Part shown: positions 1-8,236 of the stretch, piece after piece
How the letters are laid out: every line of letters begins with the position of its first letter
Numbering within the stretch: the first letter of the stretch is position 1
Source of the DNA: Actinomadura sp. DC4
GTDB taxonomy: Bacteria; Actinomycetota; Actinomycetes; Streptosporangiales; Streptosporangiaceae
Direction: 5' to 3'
Assembly: GCF_030406325.1 (NCBI RefSeq)
Contig: NZ_JAUEQY010000005.1
Location: 345,970-409,969, forward strand
DNA length: 64,000 nucleotides
Translations under genes and position numbers: made by a program
Notes under the pieces: generated by a model
Told to the model about the DNA's origin: nothing
Databases searched by the model: none
The model's input: the letters and a program-made list of their open reading frames with translations, nothing else

Positions 1-98
1 TCGAACGGGTCCACGCCGGCTTCGAGAGCCTGGCGGGCCTCCGGGTTGTCCGGCAGCTCGGTCGGGGGTGGCCCTCCGAGGAGGTTCTGTTGCTCCAT
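1..98 (-). CDS. DUF3151 family protein, N-terminal fragment (runs off window)
   Basis: Only the first 32 codons are present, beginning MEQQNLLGGPPPTELPDNPE. This opening (LLGGPPPTELP) resembles the DUF3151 family, which in actinomycetes commonly lies just downstream of class II aldolase, as it does here. Function of the family is unknown. An AGGA sequence about 10 bases before the ATG could be its ribosome site. It is separated from fba by a strong hairpin, so it probably has its own promoter or depends on readthrough. Confidence 0.7.
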   Translation of the reverse strand, partial: MEQQNLLGGPPPTELPDNPEARQALEAGVDPF

Positions 99-171
99 GT
101 GCTCATCCTGCCCAATCGGCGGCCGTTCTCCTATTCCGCCGATCGGACAAGTTGGGCCAAAAGTCGATCTC

Positions 172-200
172 GTGGGCGGGCGCGGTCCGCGCCCGCCCAC
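172..200 (-). terminator. Terminator of fba
   Basis: A 13-bp perfect GC stem (GTGGGCGGGCGCG and its complement) with a 3-base loop lies 15 bases after the fba stop. On the minus strand it is followed a few bases later by TTTT. This is a factor-independent terminator shape. Confidence 0.75.
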
Positions 201-214
201 CGGAGACGCTTGCG

Positions 215-1237
215 TCAGCCGAGCTTCTTGCCCGAGGACAGGAGGTTCTCGCAGGCGTGGGCGATGCGCTCCGCCATGCCCTTTTCCGCCGACTTACCCC
301 ACGCGCGCGGGTCGTAGGTCTTCTTGTTGCCCACGTCGCCGTCGACCTTGAGGACGCCGTCGTAGTTCTTGAACATGTGGTCGGCGACCGGCCGCGTGAA
401 GGCGTACTGCGTGTCGGTGTCGATGTTCATCTTCACGACGCCGTACGACACGGCCGCGCGGATCTCCTCAAGGGTCGAGCCGGAGCCGCCGTGGAAGACC
501 AGGTAGAACGGCTTCTCCTGGCCGTGCTTGGCGGCCACCGCCTCCTGGATCTCCTTCAGCACCTCGGGCCGCAGCTTGACGTGCCCCGGCTTGTAGACGC
601 CGTGGACGTTGCCGAACGTCGCGGCGAGCAGGTAGTGGCCGCGGTCGCCGAGCCCGAGCGACTCGACGGTCGCCAGGGCGTCCTCGACCGTGCTGTAGAG
701 CTTCTCGTTGATCTCTCCGACGACGCCGTCCTCTTCGCCGCCGACGACGCCGATCTCGACCTCGAGGACGATGTTGGCCTTGCGGGCCTCCTCGAGAAGC
801 TCGGCCGCGATGGAGAGGTTCTCATCCAGCGGCACCGCCGAGCCGTCCCACATGTGGGACTGGAACAGCGGGTTCTGACCGGCGGCGACCCGCTCCTGCG
901 AGATCTTCAGCAGGGGCCGGACGAAACCGTCGAGCTTGTCCTTGGGGCAGTGATCGGTGTGCAGAGCGATGTTGACGGGGTACTTCGCGGCGACGACGTG
1001 CGCGTACTCGGCGAGCGCGGTCGCACCCGTGACCATGTCCTTGACCGTGCTGCCGGAGAGGTAGTCCGCCCCGCCCGTCGAAACTTGGACGATGCCGTCA
1101 CTCTCGGCCTCGGCGAAACCGCGCAGGGCGGCGTTGAGCGTCTGGCTCGACGTGACGTTGATCGCGGGGTAGGCGAAGCCCTCACGTTTTGCCCGGTCGA
1201 GCATTTCCGCGTAGACCTCAGGGGTCGCGATGGGCAT
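215..1237 (-). CDS. fbaA: Class II fructose-bisphosphate aldolase
   Basis: Cytosolic zinc enzyme that cleaves fructose 1,6-bisphosphate to dihydroxyacetone phosphate and glyceraldehyde 3-phosphate (and the reverse in gluconeogenesis). The 340-residue protein has the family length. Visible signatures are the N-terminal AINVTSSQTLNA, the zinc/substrate segment ALHTDHCPKDKLDG, the acidic loop LEVEIGVVGGEEDGV, the NVHGVYKPG segment and the phosphate loop VFHGGSGS. The ATG at 1237 is preceded by GGAAGGAA. It is transcribed divergently from the DedA gene. Confidence 0.96.
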   Translation of the reverse strand: MPIATPEVYAEMLDRAKREGFAYPAINVTSSQTLNAALRGFAEAESDGIVQVSTGGADYLSGSTVKDMVTGATALAEYAHVVAAKYPVNIALHTDHCPKDKLDGFVRPLLKISQERVAAGQNPLFQSHMWDGSAVPLDENLSIAAELLEEARKANIVLEVEIGVVGGEEDGVVGEINEKLYSTVEDALATVESLGLGDRGHYLLAATFGNVHGVYKPGHVKLRPEVLKEIQEAVAAKHGQEKPFYLVFHGGSGSTLEEIRAAVSYGVVKMNIDTDTQYAFTRPVADHMFKNYDGVLKVDGDVGNKKTYDPRAWGKSAEKGMAERIAHACENLLSSGKKLG

Positions 1238-1341
1238 GACAGTGTTCCTTCCTTGGGGCGTGGCTCCCGGCGGGTCGGTTCCAGTATCTCGAAATCGTTG
1301 CCCGGCGGAGACCAGGGCACACCTACCGGTACGCTCGGCGA

Positions 1342-2016
1342 GTGGTTGCCGCCGTGAACGTCCTGGATCCCAAGTCCCTCATCCAGACTTTCGGGCTCAT
1401 CGGAGTCCTGGTCATCGTCTTCGCCGAGACGGGGCTGCTCGTCGGGTTCTTTCTCCCTGGTGACACGCTACTGGTCACCGCGGGGATCTACACGGCGGCG
1501 GGTACCACCCTCGCCCACCCGCTGCCGCTTCCCGTCCTGATGATCGGCGCGCCGGTGGCCGCGGTCGCGGGTGCGCAGGTCGGCCACTTCCTCGGCGCAA
1601 AGTACGGGCGGAGGCTGTTCGACCGCCCGAGATCCCGGATCTTCCGCCAGGACCACGTGGACAAGGCCGAGCACTACTTCAACAAGTTCGGTCCCGCCAA
1701 GGCCGTGGTGCTCGCGCGGTTCATCCCCGTCGTCCGTACGTTCCTCAATCCGCTCGCCGGGATGCTCGAGATGTCGGCGATCAGATTTTTTGTGTGGAAT
1801 GTCGTTGGTGGGGTTGTCTGGACCGAAACGATCATCCTGATCGGTCGATTCCTCGGCGACCGGGTGAAGGGGATCGACAAGTATGTGCTGCCAGTGGTCG
1901 CACTGGCGGTCCTGGTGTCGGTGGTGCCGGTGTTGCGTGAGGTGCTCCGCGGCCGGCGCTCAGATGGGGACAAGACGCCCAAGACGCACCAACCAACTGG
2001 CCGTCACCGTCGCTGA
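1342..2016 (+). CDS. DedA family membrane protein
   Basis: Integral membrane protein of the DedA/VTT superfamily, whose members are linked to lipid flipping and membrane homeostasis. 224 residues. It shows the re-entrant helix motif ETGLLVGFFLPGDTLLV near residues 30-46 and the family signature RFIPVVRTFLNPLAG around 128-142, followed by further membrane segments. The C-terminus is a basic cytoplasmic tail. The GTG at 1342 is used here; GTG at 1354 (VNVLDPKSL) is an alternative start. Confidence 0.92.
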   Translation: MVAAVNVLDPKSLIQTFGLIGVLVIVFAETGLLVGFFLPGDTLLVTAGIYTAAGTTLAHPLPLPVLMIGAPVAAVAGAQVGHFLGAKYGRRLFDRPRSRIFRQDHVDKAEHYFNKFGPAKAVVLARFIPVVRTFLNPLAGMLEMSAIRFFVWNVVGGVVWTETIILIGRFLGDRVKGIDKYVLPVVALAVLVSVVPVLREVLRGRRSDGDKTPKTHQPTGRHRR

Positions 2017-2033
2017 CGGTGCCTGGTTATCGC

Positions 2034-2039
2034 TAACCT
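2034..2039 (+). promoter_or_regulatory. -10 box for a leaderless transcript
   Basis: TAACCT fits the actinobacterial TANNNT -10 box and ends 6 bases before the GTG at 2046, so transcription would start on or next to the start codon. No ribosome site precedes that GTG. A 7-bp hairpin (CACCGTC/GACGGTG) just upstream may end the dedA transcript. Confidence 0.5.
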
Positions 2040-2045
2040 CCCTCT

Positions 2046-2468
2046 GTGGGACGTCACCGGTCGGACCCTATGGGTCTCGCACGCATAGCCATTGCGGTCA
2101 TCGCCGTGGTGCTGGCCTTCGGTCTGTTGATCATCGGTGGCATCGCGCTCTGGGGAGCGCTCACGAGCAAAGACGGTGAGAAACCGAACGCCGCGTCGCC
2201 CACTCCATCGAGTGTGAGCACCAAGCCGAAGGCACCGTCGAGCCAGATCGGCAACACCGTCTTGATCCACTGCCTCTCGGTGCAGTGCGCGGTGTTCGTG
2301 TCCGGTCCCGGCGCCACTGACGTGCAGTTCAACGGCAGCCTCACCCAGAACGAGCGCCGCATCTTCAACGAGACCCAGCTCACCGTCGCCATCCAGGACA
2401 ACAGCACGGTGACCGTGACGATCAACGGGAAGCTGCAGCCCCGGGCCAAGACCTACCAGATCCCCTAG
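2046..2468 (+). CDS. Membrane-anchored extracytoplasmic protein, unknown function
   Basis: 140 residues. One hydrophobic helix near the N-terminus (IAIAVIAVVLAFGLLIIGGI, about residues 13-32) is followed by a Ser/Thr/Pro-rich linker and a small domain of about 85 residues that begins SQIGNTVLIHCLSVQCAVFV and may hold a Cys-Cys pair. The domain is rich in alternating polar/hydrophobic residues, suggesting a beta fold outside the cell. I do not recognise a family. The placement of the -10 box at 2034 supports the GTG at 2046; ATG at 2070 is an alternative. It converges on pyrE. Confidence 0.75.
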   Translation: MGRHRSDPMGLARIAIAVIAVVLAFGLLIIGGIALWGALTSKDGEKPNAASPTPSSVSTKPKAPSSQIGNTVLIHCLSVQCAVFVSGPGATDVQFNGSLTQNERRIFNETQLTVAIQDNSTVTVTINGKLQPRAKTYQIP

Positions 2469-2496
2469 ATGCGGTACTCGATGCGGTAGGCGAGAC

Positions 2497-3033
2497 TCAG
2501 CCGAGCCCGAGGTCGGTCAGGGTGAACACCGACCGATATTCGAGCCCGGCCTCCTCGATCCGCGGCTGCGCGCCACGCTCGACGATGGTGGCCACCCCGG
2601 CGATCTCCGCGCCCGCCTCGCGCAGCGCCTCGACCGCGGTCAGTACGGAGTTGCCGGTCGTCGAGGTGTCCTCGACGGCGAGCACCCGCCGCCCGGCCAC
2701 GTCCGGGCCCTCCACGCGCCGCTGCAACCCGTGCGCCTTGCCCTCCTTGCGTACGACGAAGGCGTCGAGACGCCGTCCGCGCGCCGCGGCGGCGTGCAGC
2801 ATGGCGGTCGCGACCGGGTCCGCGCCGAGCGTCAGCCCGCCGACCGCGTCGTACCCGAGGTCCTCGGTGAGGTCGAGCATCGCCCGCCCCACGAGCGGCG
2901 CGGCATGCCCGTCGAGCGTCACCCGGCGCAGGTCGACGTAGAAGTCGGCCTCCCGTCCGGACGACAGGACCACCCTGCCGTGCACGACCGCCTTGTTCTT
3001 GATCTCGGCGAGGAGATCGTCCCGGTCCGTCAT
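2497..3033 (-). CDS. pyrE: Orotate phosphoribosyltransferase
   Basis: Catalyses orotate + PRPP to orotidine 5'-phosphate in de novo pyrimidine synthesis. 178 residues, typical for the actinobacterial enzyme. Seen: ALSSGREADFYVDLR-like N-terminal segment (VLSSGREADFYVDLR), GGLTLGADPVA, the flexible-loop VVRKEGKAHG and the PRPP signature VLAVEDTSTTGNS. I place the start at MTDRDD (3033); in-frame upstream codons to 3093 would run into the divergent neighbour whose start is 3050. Confidence 0.95.
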   Translation of the reverse strand: MTDRDDLLAEIKNKAVVHGRVVLSSGREADFYVDLRRVTLDGHAAPLVGRAMLDLTEDLGYDAVGGLTLGADPVATAMLHAAAARGRRLDAFVVRKEGKAHGLQRRVEGPDVAGRRVLAVEDTSTTGNSVLTAVEALREAGAEIAGVATIVERGAQPRIEEAGLEYRSVFTLTDLGLG

Positions 3034-3049
3034 GCCCGAAACTGTATCC

Positions 3050-3637
3050 ATGACACCGGGCACCATCATCCTGCTGCACAGTCCGCTGACCACCGCGTCG
3101 GCGTGGGGCTCGCTGCCCGCGGAGCTCGGCGCGTACGACGTCGTGGTGCCCGAGGTCGCCGACGACGACCGGCCGCCGTACGGAGGCCGCTACGTGGCGC
3201 GGGCCGCGCTGGAGATCATGGGGACCGGGGCGAGGCCTCCGGTCGTGCTCGTGGCGCACGGCGCCGCGGGGCCCCTGCTGCCGCCGCTCGGTGCGGCGCA
3301 GCGCGCGGCCCACCGGCTCGTGGGCGCGTACGTCTTCGTGGACGCGCTCCTGCCGGGGAGCAAGGTGCTCGGGTACGCGGAGGACGAGGCGCCGCCCCCG
3401 GGGGTCACCCTGCGTGTTCGCGGCGCGGACTTCTTCGCCGAAGAACCTCCTCTGCCCCAGGACTGGCCGGACGCACCGTGCGGTTACCTGCGTACCTCCG
3501 AGCGTCACGAAGACCAGGTCAGGCAGGCGAGGATGCGCGGATGGCCGGTCGCCGAGCACCTGGCCGGCCACTTCTCGGCGGCCGAGGATCCGGCCGGTAC
3601 GGCGCGTGCGCTGGGCAACCTCATGTCGACGCTGTGA
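3050..3637 (+). CDS. Alpha/beta-hydrolase-like protein
   Basis: 195 residues starting MTPGTIILLHSPLTTASAWG. The LLHSP opening, the segment VVLVAHGAAGPLLPPL (where hydrolases carry the nucleophile elbow GxSxG) and a late AGHFSAAEDP (position of a catalytic His) give a hydrolase-fold reading. The elbow reads AHGAAG, so the usual Ser nucleophile is missing and the protein may be non-catalytic. Divergent from pyrE with 16 bases between starts. Confidence 0.75.
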   Translation: MTPGTIILLHSPLTTASAWGSLPAELGAYDVVVPEVADDDRPPYGGRYVARAALEIMGTGARPPVVLVAHGAAGPLLPPLGAAQRAAHRLVGAYVFVDALLPGSKVLGYAEDEAPPPGVTLRVRGADFFAEEPPLPQDWPDAPCGYLRTSERHEDQVRQARMRGWPVAEHLAGHFSAAEDPAGTARALGNLMSTL

Positions 3638-3965
3638 GATATTCCGCCGCCCGAGAACTGGGTGATACCGTCGCCGAACGGACGTGAGGACGCTGCAGGC
3701 TTCGGAAGTCACGCTGTGTCGCCACGCGACTCGACATACAGTTACGGGTGAGCGAGTCAACGGTGACACGCGGGAGAAGTCGGGCCATCCAAGCGTAAGT
3801 AAGCCGCATGCACCCCATACTCCGCAGGAGCTTCCAATTACAGGATCGGCATACGCCAGCGGCGGACTTCACTACGCTTTGGTTGCCCAAGGTCGCTCGC
3901 CGGCTCGAAAGCTCACCCGTGGGTCGCAGATATAGGGTCTCGTGCCGAGGAAGGGGCGGTGTCGC
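3638..3965. other. Non-coding interval of about 330 bases
   Basis: No convincing gene is seen. An 83-codon plus-strand frame (3684-3935) has no family resemblance and no clear ribosome site. The interval probably holds the promoter of the NYN gene; a CAGATATAGG sequence near 3927-3936 is a possible -10 region. Confidence 0.4.
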
Positions 3966-5174
3966 GTGGATCGCTGCGCGCTGTTCGTTGATGCCAGCTA
4001 TCTCCTGGCGGACGGCGCGATGGCGGTGCACGGAACCCGCCGCCGCGAGTCCGTCTCCTGGGATTTCAGCGGTCTCCTGCAGCTTCTCGGCAACCTTGCG
4101 CGGGAGCGCACCGGGCTGCCGCTGCTGCGCTGCTACTGGTACGAGGCGACCGTCGAGGGTCGCCGCTCGCCCGAGCACGACGCGCTCGCCGACCTGCCGG
4201 GCATCAAGCTCCGCCTCTCGCGCATCCGCCCCGGCCGCCGTGAGGGTGTCGACACCGAGATCCACCGTGACCTGATGACCCTCGCCCGCAACGGCGGCGT
4301 CGCCGACGCGGTCGTCGTGAGTGGCGACGAGGACATCGCCCCCGTGATCGCGGAGGCCCAGGACCACGGCGTGCGCGTGACCGTGGTGCACGTCGCGGTC
4401 GACGGCAACTGGACCATCTCGCGGGTGCTCCGGCACGAGTGCGACGACCTCATCGAGATCGGCTCCGGGCACCTGCGGCCGTACGTCAACCTGCTGGCCG
4501 GCGTGGACACCTCCTCGCCGCCGCTGTCCAACGGCCACTCGACGTCGAGCGGGCACTCCAGCGGCGCGCTGACGCCGCTGCACTCGCCCTCGCATCACGC
4601 GAGCCCGCCGCCGAGCACGCCGATCACCGCGCACCCGCAGCTCGGCAGCCCCAGCTCGTCCCCGTCCGGCCTGGGCCAGCCGCCGAGCGCCGGCTCGTCG
4701 CTGCCGCCGCTGCGCTCCGCGCCGTCGCACGCCGCGCCGACGCCGCCCATCATCCCGCCCCAGCCGATGAGCTCACCGCCGGGCGGTTCCTCGCCCGGCC
4801 GCACCCTCACGGGCTCGACGAGTCCGCCGCCGAGCAACAACAGCGGGCCGCAGTACGTCCAGCAGCCCGTTGGGCCCTACACCGGTCCGCAGCAGATTCC
4901 GCCGCCGCAGCCGCAGCAGTCCACGCCGACGCTCTCCGACGCCGTCAAGGCCGCGCACCAGGAGGGTCAAGATTTCGGCGAGTCGGTCGCGCGCGACGCC
5001 CCGGCTCTCTGGCTCGAAGCGGTGCTCGCCCGCAAGCCGCGAATGCCGTCCGACCTTGAGGCCCGGCTGCTCCAGGGGTCGTCGCTGCCGATCGACTTTC
5101 TGCTGCATGACGAGGTGCGACACGCGTTGCGGCGTGGGTTCTGGGACGCACTCGAACGCTCACGCCGCGTATAG
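3966..5174 (+). CDS. NYN domain protein (PIN-like ribonuclease fold) with Pro/Ser-rich linker
   Basis: Residues 1-180 form an NYN (LabA/DUF88-like) domain: N-terminal ALFVDASYLLADG (first acidic site), a REGVDTEIHRDLM segment (second acidic site) and VVVSGDEDIAPVI (third). These Asp residues bind the metal in PIN-type RNases. A Pro/Ser/Gly linker of about 130 residues follows, then a conserved C-terminal helical domain (about 325-402) with PALWLEAVLARKPRMPSDLEA. I chose GTG 3966 because AGGAAGGGG sits 9 bases upstream; GTG 3942 is the longer alternative. The likely role is RNA processing or decay; the substrate is unknown. Confidence 0.88.
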   Translation: MDRCALFVDASYLLADGAMAVHGTRRRESVSWDFSGLLQLLGNLARERTGLPLLRCYWYEATVEGRRSPEHDALADLPGIKLRLSRIRPGRREGVDTEIHRDLMTLARNGGVADAVVVSGDEDIAPVIAEAQDHGVRVTVVHVAVDGNWTISRVLRHECDDLIEIGSGHLRPYVNLLAGVDTSSPPLSNGHSTSSGHSSGALTPLHSPSHHASPPPSTPITAHPQLGSPSSSPSGLGQPPSAGSSLPPLRSAPSHAAPTPPIIPPQPMSSPPGGSSPGRTLTGSTSPPPSNNSGPQYVQQPVGPYTGPQQIPPPQPQQSTPTLSDAVKAAHQEGQDFGESVARDAPALWLEAVLARKPRMPSDLEARLLQGSSLPIDFLLHDEVRHALRRGFWDALERSRRV

Positions 5175-5280
5175 CCTTCTCGCGGCGGGGCCTTCCCGGC
5201 CGGCGACCCTCTGTGCGATGTCTCACCGATGATGCGAAATGACCAGATTCGCAGCAGGTGCGCCGGGTAGCGTCTAGAAG

Positions 5281-5856
5281 GTGACGCATGTGACCGAAGA
5301 CGATCTCGATGACCTGGAGTTCGACACGCTCCGCACGGGCGACCATGCCTCAGCGGCCCGGCGTTTCGTCGAGCTCGCCGAGACGGTCTCAGGCGGCGTG
5401 TCGCGCGCCAGCCTGTTGCTGCGTGCGGGTGAACAGTGGCAGCACGCGGGAGACCACGCCAAGGCGGCGGAGACGTTCCGGAACGCCCTCGCCGACGGCG
5501 GTGATACCTATGGTGATCCGCGCATCTATCTTGCCGGAGCCCTCTTCGAGCTGGACGACCGTGACGAGGCGCGCAGGCTGATCGAACAGGTGCGGTCGGA
5601 GTCGCCGCGAGACCCCGAGATCTACCGCGCGGTGGCCGAACTCCTCTACGAGCAGGGCGAGCTGGTCGAGGCCCACGACTGGAGCACGGCAGGGGCCGAC
5701 CTGGCCCGGGCGGACGATCCGGACAGCCTCGAAGGGCTGCTGCGGATCCGCTACCGGTCCCGGCTCGACCTCCGCCGGCCCGAGGATGAGTACGACGCGT
5801 TGCTGGACCAGCTCCTGAAGAAGACCGACGAGGCCCCCGACACGCAATTTCGTTAG
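5281..5856 (+). CDS. Tetratricopeptide-repeat protein
   Basis: 191 residues made of helical repeats of about 34 residues (for example SRASLLLRAGEQWQHAGDHA, then DPRIYLAGALFELDDRDEAR, then DPEIYRAVAELLYEQGELVE), a TPR solenoid used for protein-protein contacts. No signal peptide. GTG 5281 lies 7 bases after TAGCGT (5268-5273), consistent with a leaderless message; GTG 5290 is an alternative. Its stop overlaps the end of the converging phosphatase gene by 4 bases. Confidence 0.8.
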   Translation: MTHVTEDDLDDLEFDTLRTGDHASAARRFVELAETVSGGVSRASLLLRAGEQWQHAGDHAKAAETFRNALADGGDTYGDPRIYLAGALFELDDRDEARRLIEQVRSESPRDPEIYRAVAELLYEQGELVEAHDWSTAGADLARADDPDSLEGLLRIRYRSRLDLRRPEDEYDALLDQLLKKTDEAPDTQFR

Positions 5857-7439
5857 AGGTGGGGGATCTTCGACAGGGACGCGTGGTCGATCTCGTACAG
5901 CTTCGTGTCCGGATCGACCGCCTCCCAGCGTACGGACGCGGTGGAGCCGTCGACGTGCAGCGTGGCCACCGCGTTGTGGAACCACGGGCCGTGGCTGAGC
6001 CGCCACCGCATCGCCGTCTTGGGCACCCCGGCGAGCCGGGCCAGCGCCCGCGCCGGGCCGTCGGTGATCCGCCCGTACGCCGCCCGCTGGATCATGCGGT
6101 ACTTCCACGGCAGGTGGTTGCGCATCGGTGAGCAGACGACCTGAGAGATCGGCGTCGGGGTGTCGGCGACCCGGGCGAGGTAGGAGTAGTGCACGTCGCC
6201 GGAGAGCAGCGCGATGCTCTCCGGGCCGTCCTCCCGGCACGCGACCTCAAGGAGCGTGTCCGAGAGCGCGCTGAAGGACGCCTCGAACGCCGCCCAGTGC
6301 TCCAGGTCGGCGCCCTGCCGGATCTTCTCGCCGAGCCGGGCCAGCCGCTTGCCCCACGCGCCGCCGGCGAGCGCCTCGTCGAATGACTCCATGTGGTGGA
6401 TGGTCGCCGGCAGCAGGAACGGCAGCGACGTCGCGACGATCAGGTGGTCGACGTCGCCGCGGCACTGCTCCTGCACCCAGGCGAGTTCGTCGTCGTCCAG
6501 CATGGCCCTCGTGCCGTCGCGCAGCACGCGCCCGCAGCGGCTGTCCACGACGATGAGCCGGGTGCGCCCGTAGTCGTGGGCGTAGCTCCAGCGAGTGCCG
6601 TCCGCCTGCTCGTCGGCGCGCTCGGCGAACTCGTCGACGAGTGCGCCGGCGTCGCCCTCGGCGTCCAGGACGGCATGGTAGAGCGGATCCTTGGCGCGCT
6701 CGGCCGCGGACATGTTGCCCAGGTGCTGGTAGACCCAGTAGGAGCCGAGCCCGCCGACGATCCGGCCGTGCCACCACGGATTGGCGCGGATGTCGCGCAG
6801 CCAGGTCTCTGAGGTGTTCCAGTCGTCGCGTACGTCGTGGTCGTCGAAGACCATCAGCGTGGGCACGGTCGACAGCAGCCAGCGCACCATCGAGTCGTCG
6901 GTCCACGCGAGCTGGTAGAGCTTGGTGTACTCCTCGTAGTCGGCGATCTCCAGGCCCGGCGGCTCGTCGACGTCCCGGCGCTCCTTGATGAACTCCTGCA
7001 TCTCCGGGCCGGTCTCGTCGGCGTACACCTGGTCGCCGACCATCAGGAGCAGGTCCGGCCACTCGTGCCCGGCCGCGAGACGGCGGGCGTAGGCCCCGAG
7101 CGCGTCCGGCCCGTGGACCTCTTCCCTGCCGGGGGCGACCCGGCACGACCCGAAGGTGATCCGGTGCGTGTCGTCGGGCCCGGGGACGCGGATCCGGCTG
7201 GGCGGCGTGCCGCGCTCCGGCCACACGGTGTCGCCGTCGAGCGCGACCTCGTAGGTCGTGTCCGATCCGGGGGCGAGGTTCTCGACCTGGACGAGCGCGT
7301 AGTGGTGGCCGTGGACGGTGAACGTGTGCGCCGTGGCGTCGAGCACCTGAACGTCGCACGGCTGGTCCGTCTCGACCCAGACGGCGGCCGTGTCGGGGCC
7401 GACGTGGCGGAGCAGGGGACCAACGATGAGTCGCGTCAT
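5853..7439 (-). CDS. PhoD-like phosphodiesterase/alkaline phosphatase D family protein
   Basis: 528 residues. An N-terminal beta-sandwich of about 100 residues (GPLLRHVGPDTAAVWVETD) precedes a metallophosphatase domain with HRITFGSCR, the metal ligands of LLLMVGDQVYADE, the motif VFDDHDVRDDWN and the C-terminal LLSGDVHYSYLARV. Members hydrolyse phosphate mono- or diesters with Fe/Ca or Mn. No signal peptide is visible, so it may act in the cytosol, unlike secreted PhoD. It lies beyond the terminator that once followed clpB directly. Confidence 0.9.
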   Translation of the reverse strand: MTRLIVGPLLRHVGPDTAAVWVETDQPCDVQVLDATAHTFTVHGHHYALVQVENLAPGSDTTYEVALDGDTVWPERGTPPSRIRVPGPDDTHRITFGSCRVAPGREEVHGPDALGAYARRLAAGHEWPDLLLMVGDQVYADETGPEMQEFIKERRDVDEPPGLEIADYEEYTKLYQLAWTDDSMVRWLLSTVPTLMVFDDHDVRDDWNTSETWLRDIRANPWWHGRIVGGLGSYWVYQHLGNMSAAERAKDPLYHAVLDAEGDAGALVDEFAERADEQADGTRWSYAHDYGRTRLIVVDSRCGRVLRDGTRAMLDDDELAWVQEQCRGDVDHLIVATSLPFLLPATIHHMESFDEALAGGAWGKRLARLGEKIRQGADLEHWAAFEASFSALSDTLLEVACREDGPESIALLSGDVHYSYLARVADTPTPISQVVCSPMRNHLPWKYRMIQRAAYGRITDGPARALARLAGVPKTAMRWRLSHGPWFHNAVATLHVDGSTASVRWEAVDPDTKLYEIDHASLSKIPHL

Positions 7440-7498
7440 AAATGTATGGATTACGCCACAACCGGCGCCGCCGTCTACCTGGGTAGCGGGGTCACCCG

Positions 7499-7526
7499 CC
7501 GGGCGGGCGACGGATCGCCCGCCCGG
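7499..7526 (-). terminator. Terminator after the RloB gene / ancestral clpB terminator
   Basis: A 12-bp perfect stem (CCGGGCGGGCGA paired with TCGCCCGCCCGG) with a 4-base loop lies just below the truncated clpB 3' copy. Its position suggests it was the original terminator of clpB before the inserted module separated them. Confidence 0.7.
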
Positions 7527-7534
7527 ACAGGGCC

Positions 7535-7642
7535 TCAGACGGCGGGGACGCTCGGCTTGACGGTCAGCGTGTCGGCGGCGTCGTCGAGGTCCACGACGAT
7601 CTCGTCGCCGTCGCGGATCTCACCGCCCAGGAGCTCGCGGGC
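7535..7642 (-). repeat. 108-bp direct repeat, duplicate of the clpB 3' end (copy 1)
   Basis: Matches 9728-9835 at 107 of 108 bases (the one difference, 7550 versus 9743, is silent in a Ser codon). It encodes the last 35 residues of ClpB and its TGA but has no upstream clpB sequence. Same orientation as clpB. The repeat ends 3 bases from the stop codon of the RloB gene. Confidence 0.95.
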
Positions 7643-7645
7643 CGG

Positions 7646-8236
7646 TCAGGTTCTCCGCATCAACTCCACGACCTGCCACATCCCGGTCGAGGGATTGACA
7701 TACGGCGCCTCGCCGGTCGGCTCGAGAGATCGAGCACGCGAGCACGCTTGCTGAATCCCCGTGGCGTATGCGGTGAAAGCCAGGTCGGTCTTGTCGTAGT
7801 CGGGCAAATGCGTGCGGAGGAGCGGTAGCAACGACGCGTAGGACGGGGAGTAAGCCGTCCGATCGTCGAAATGTAACAGCAGCCATAACTCGAAACAGGG
7901 GTTGGAAATCGCCAGTCCGACCCTGTGGCGGCGTGCCAGATCGGCCGCCCTGTCGATATCTCTGAATTCGTCGACGTCGAACACGCACCAGACATCGTCG
8001 AAGTCTTCAGGAGACTGTCGTTTTAGCTTATGTGCATGATTGACGACCTCGGAGGGTGATCGAGGATTTGTCTTGATGGCGACGCTTACGGACGGGTTTC
8101 TTTCTGCCCGCTTAAGGCCATCGAGGTACTGTTTCTCCGTCTTCTGGCCGCCACAGACGATGAGAACGCGTCGGGAGAGCCGACGGCGGGGGCTCGGGTT
8201 TCTGGAGGTCCGGCCTTCGCGGCGACGACCACTCAT
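7646..8236 (-). CDS. RloB-like protein (AbiLii-type), TOPRIM-related
   Basis: 196 residues. RloB proteins pair with an AAA15 ATPase in restriction-linked and abortive-infection loci (RloAB, AbiL). The basic N-terminus leads into VLIVCGGQKTEKQYLDGL (residues 24-41), the acidic pair of VWCVFDVDEF (D87, D89) and the family segment SNPCFELWLLLHF (111-123). In relatives the first motif reads VCEG; here residue 29 is Gly, so the presumed metal-binding Glu is absent. Its ATG overlaps the ATPase stop by 4 bases (ATGA), implying coupled translation. Confidence 0.87.
   Translation of the reverse strand: MSGRRREGRTSRNPSPRRRLSRRVLIVCGGQKTEKQYLDGLKRAERNPSVSVAIKTNPRSPSEVVNHAHKLKRQSPEDFDDVWCVFDVDEFRDIDRAADLARRHRVGLAISNPCFELWLLLHFDDRTAYSPSYASLLPLLRTHLPDYDKTDLAFTAYATGIQQACSRARSLEPTGEAPYVNPSTGMWQVVELMRRT

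Noticed and set aside
3684..3935. 83-codon plus-strand frame
   Set aside because: No family resemblance, low-complexity start and no clear ribosome site.
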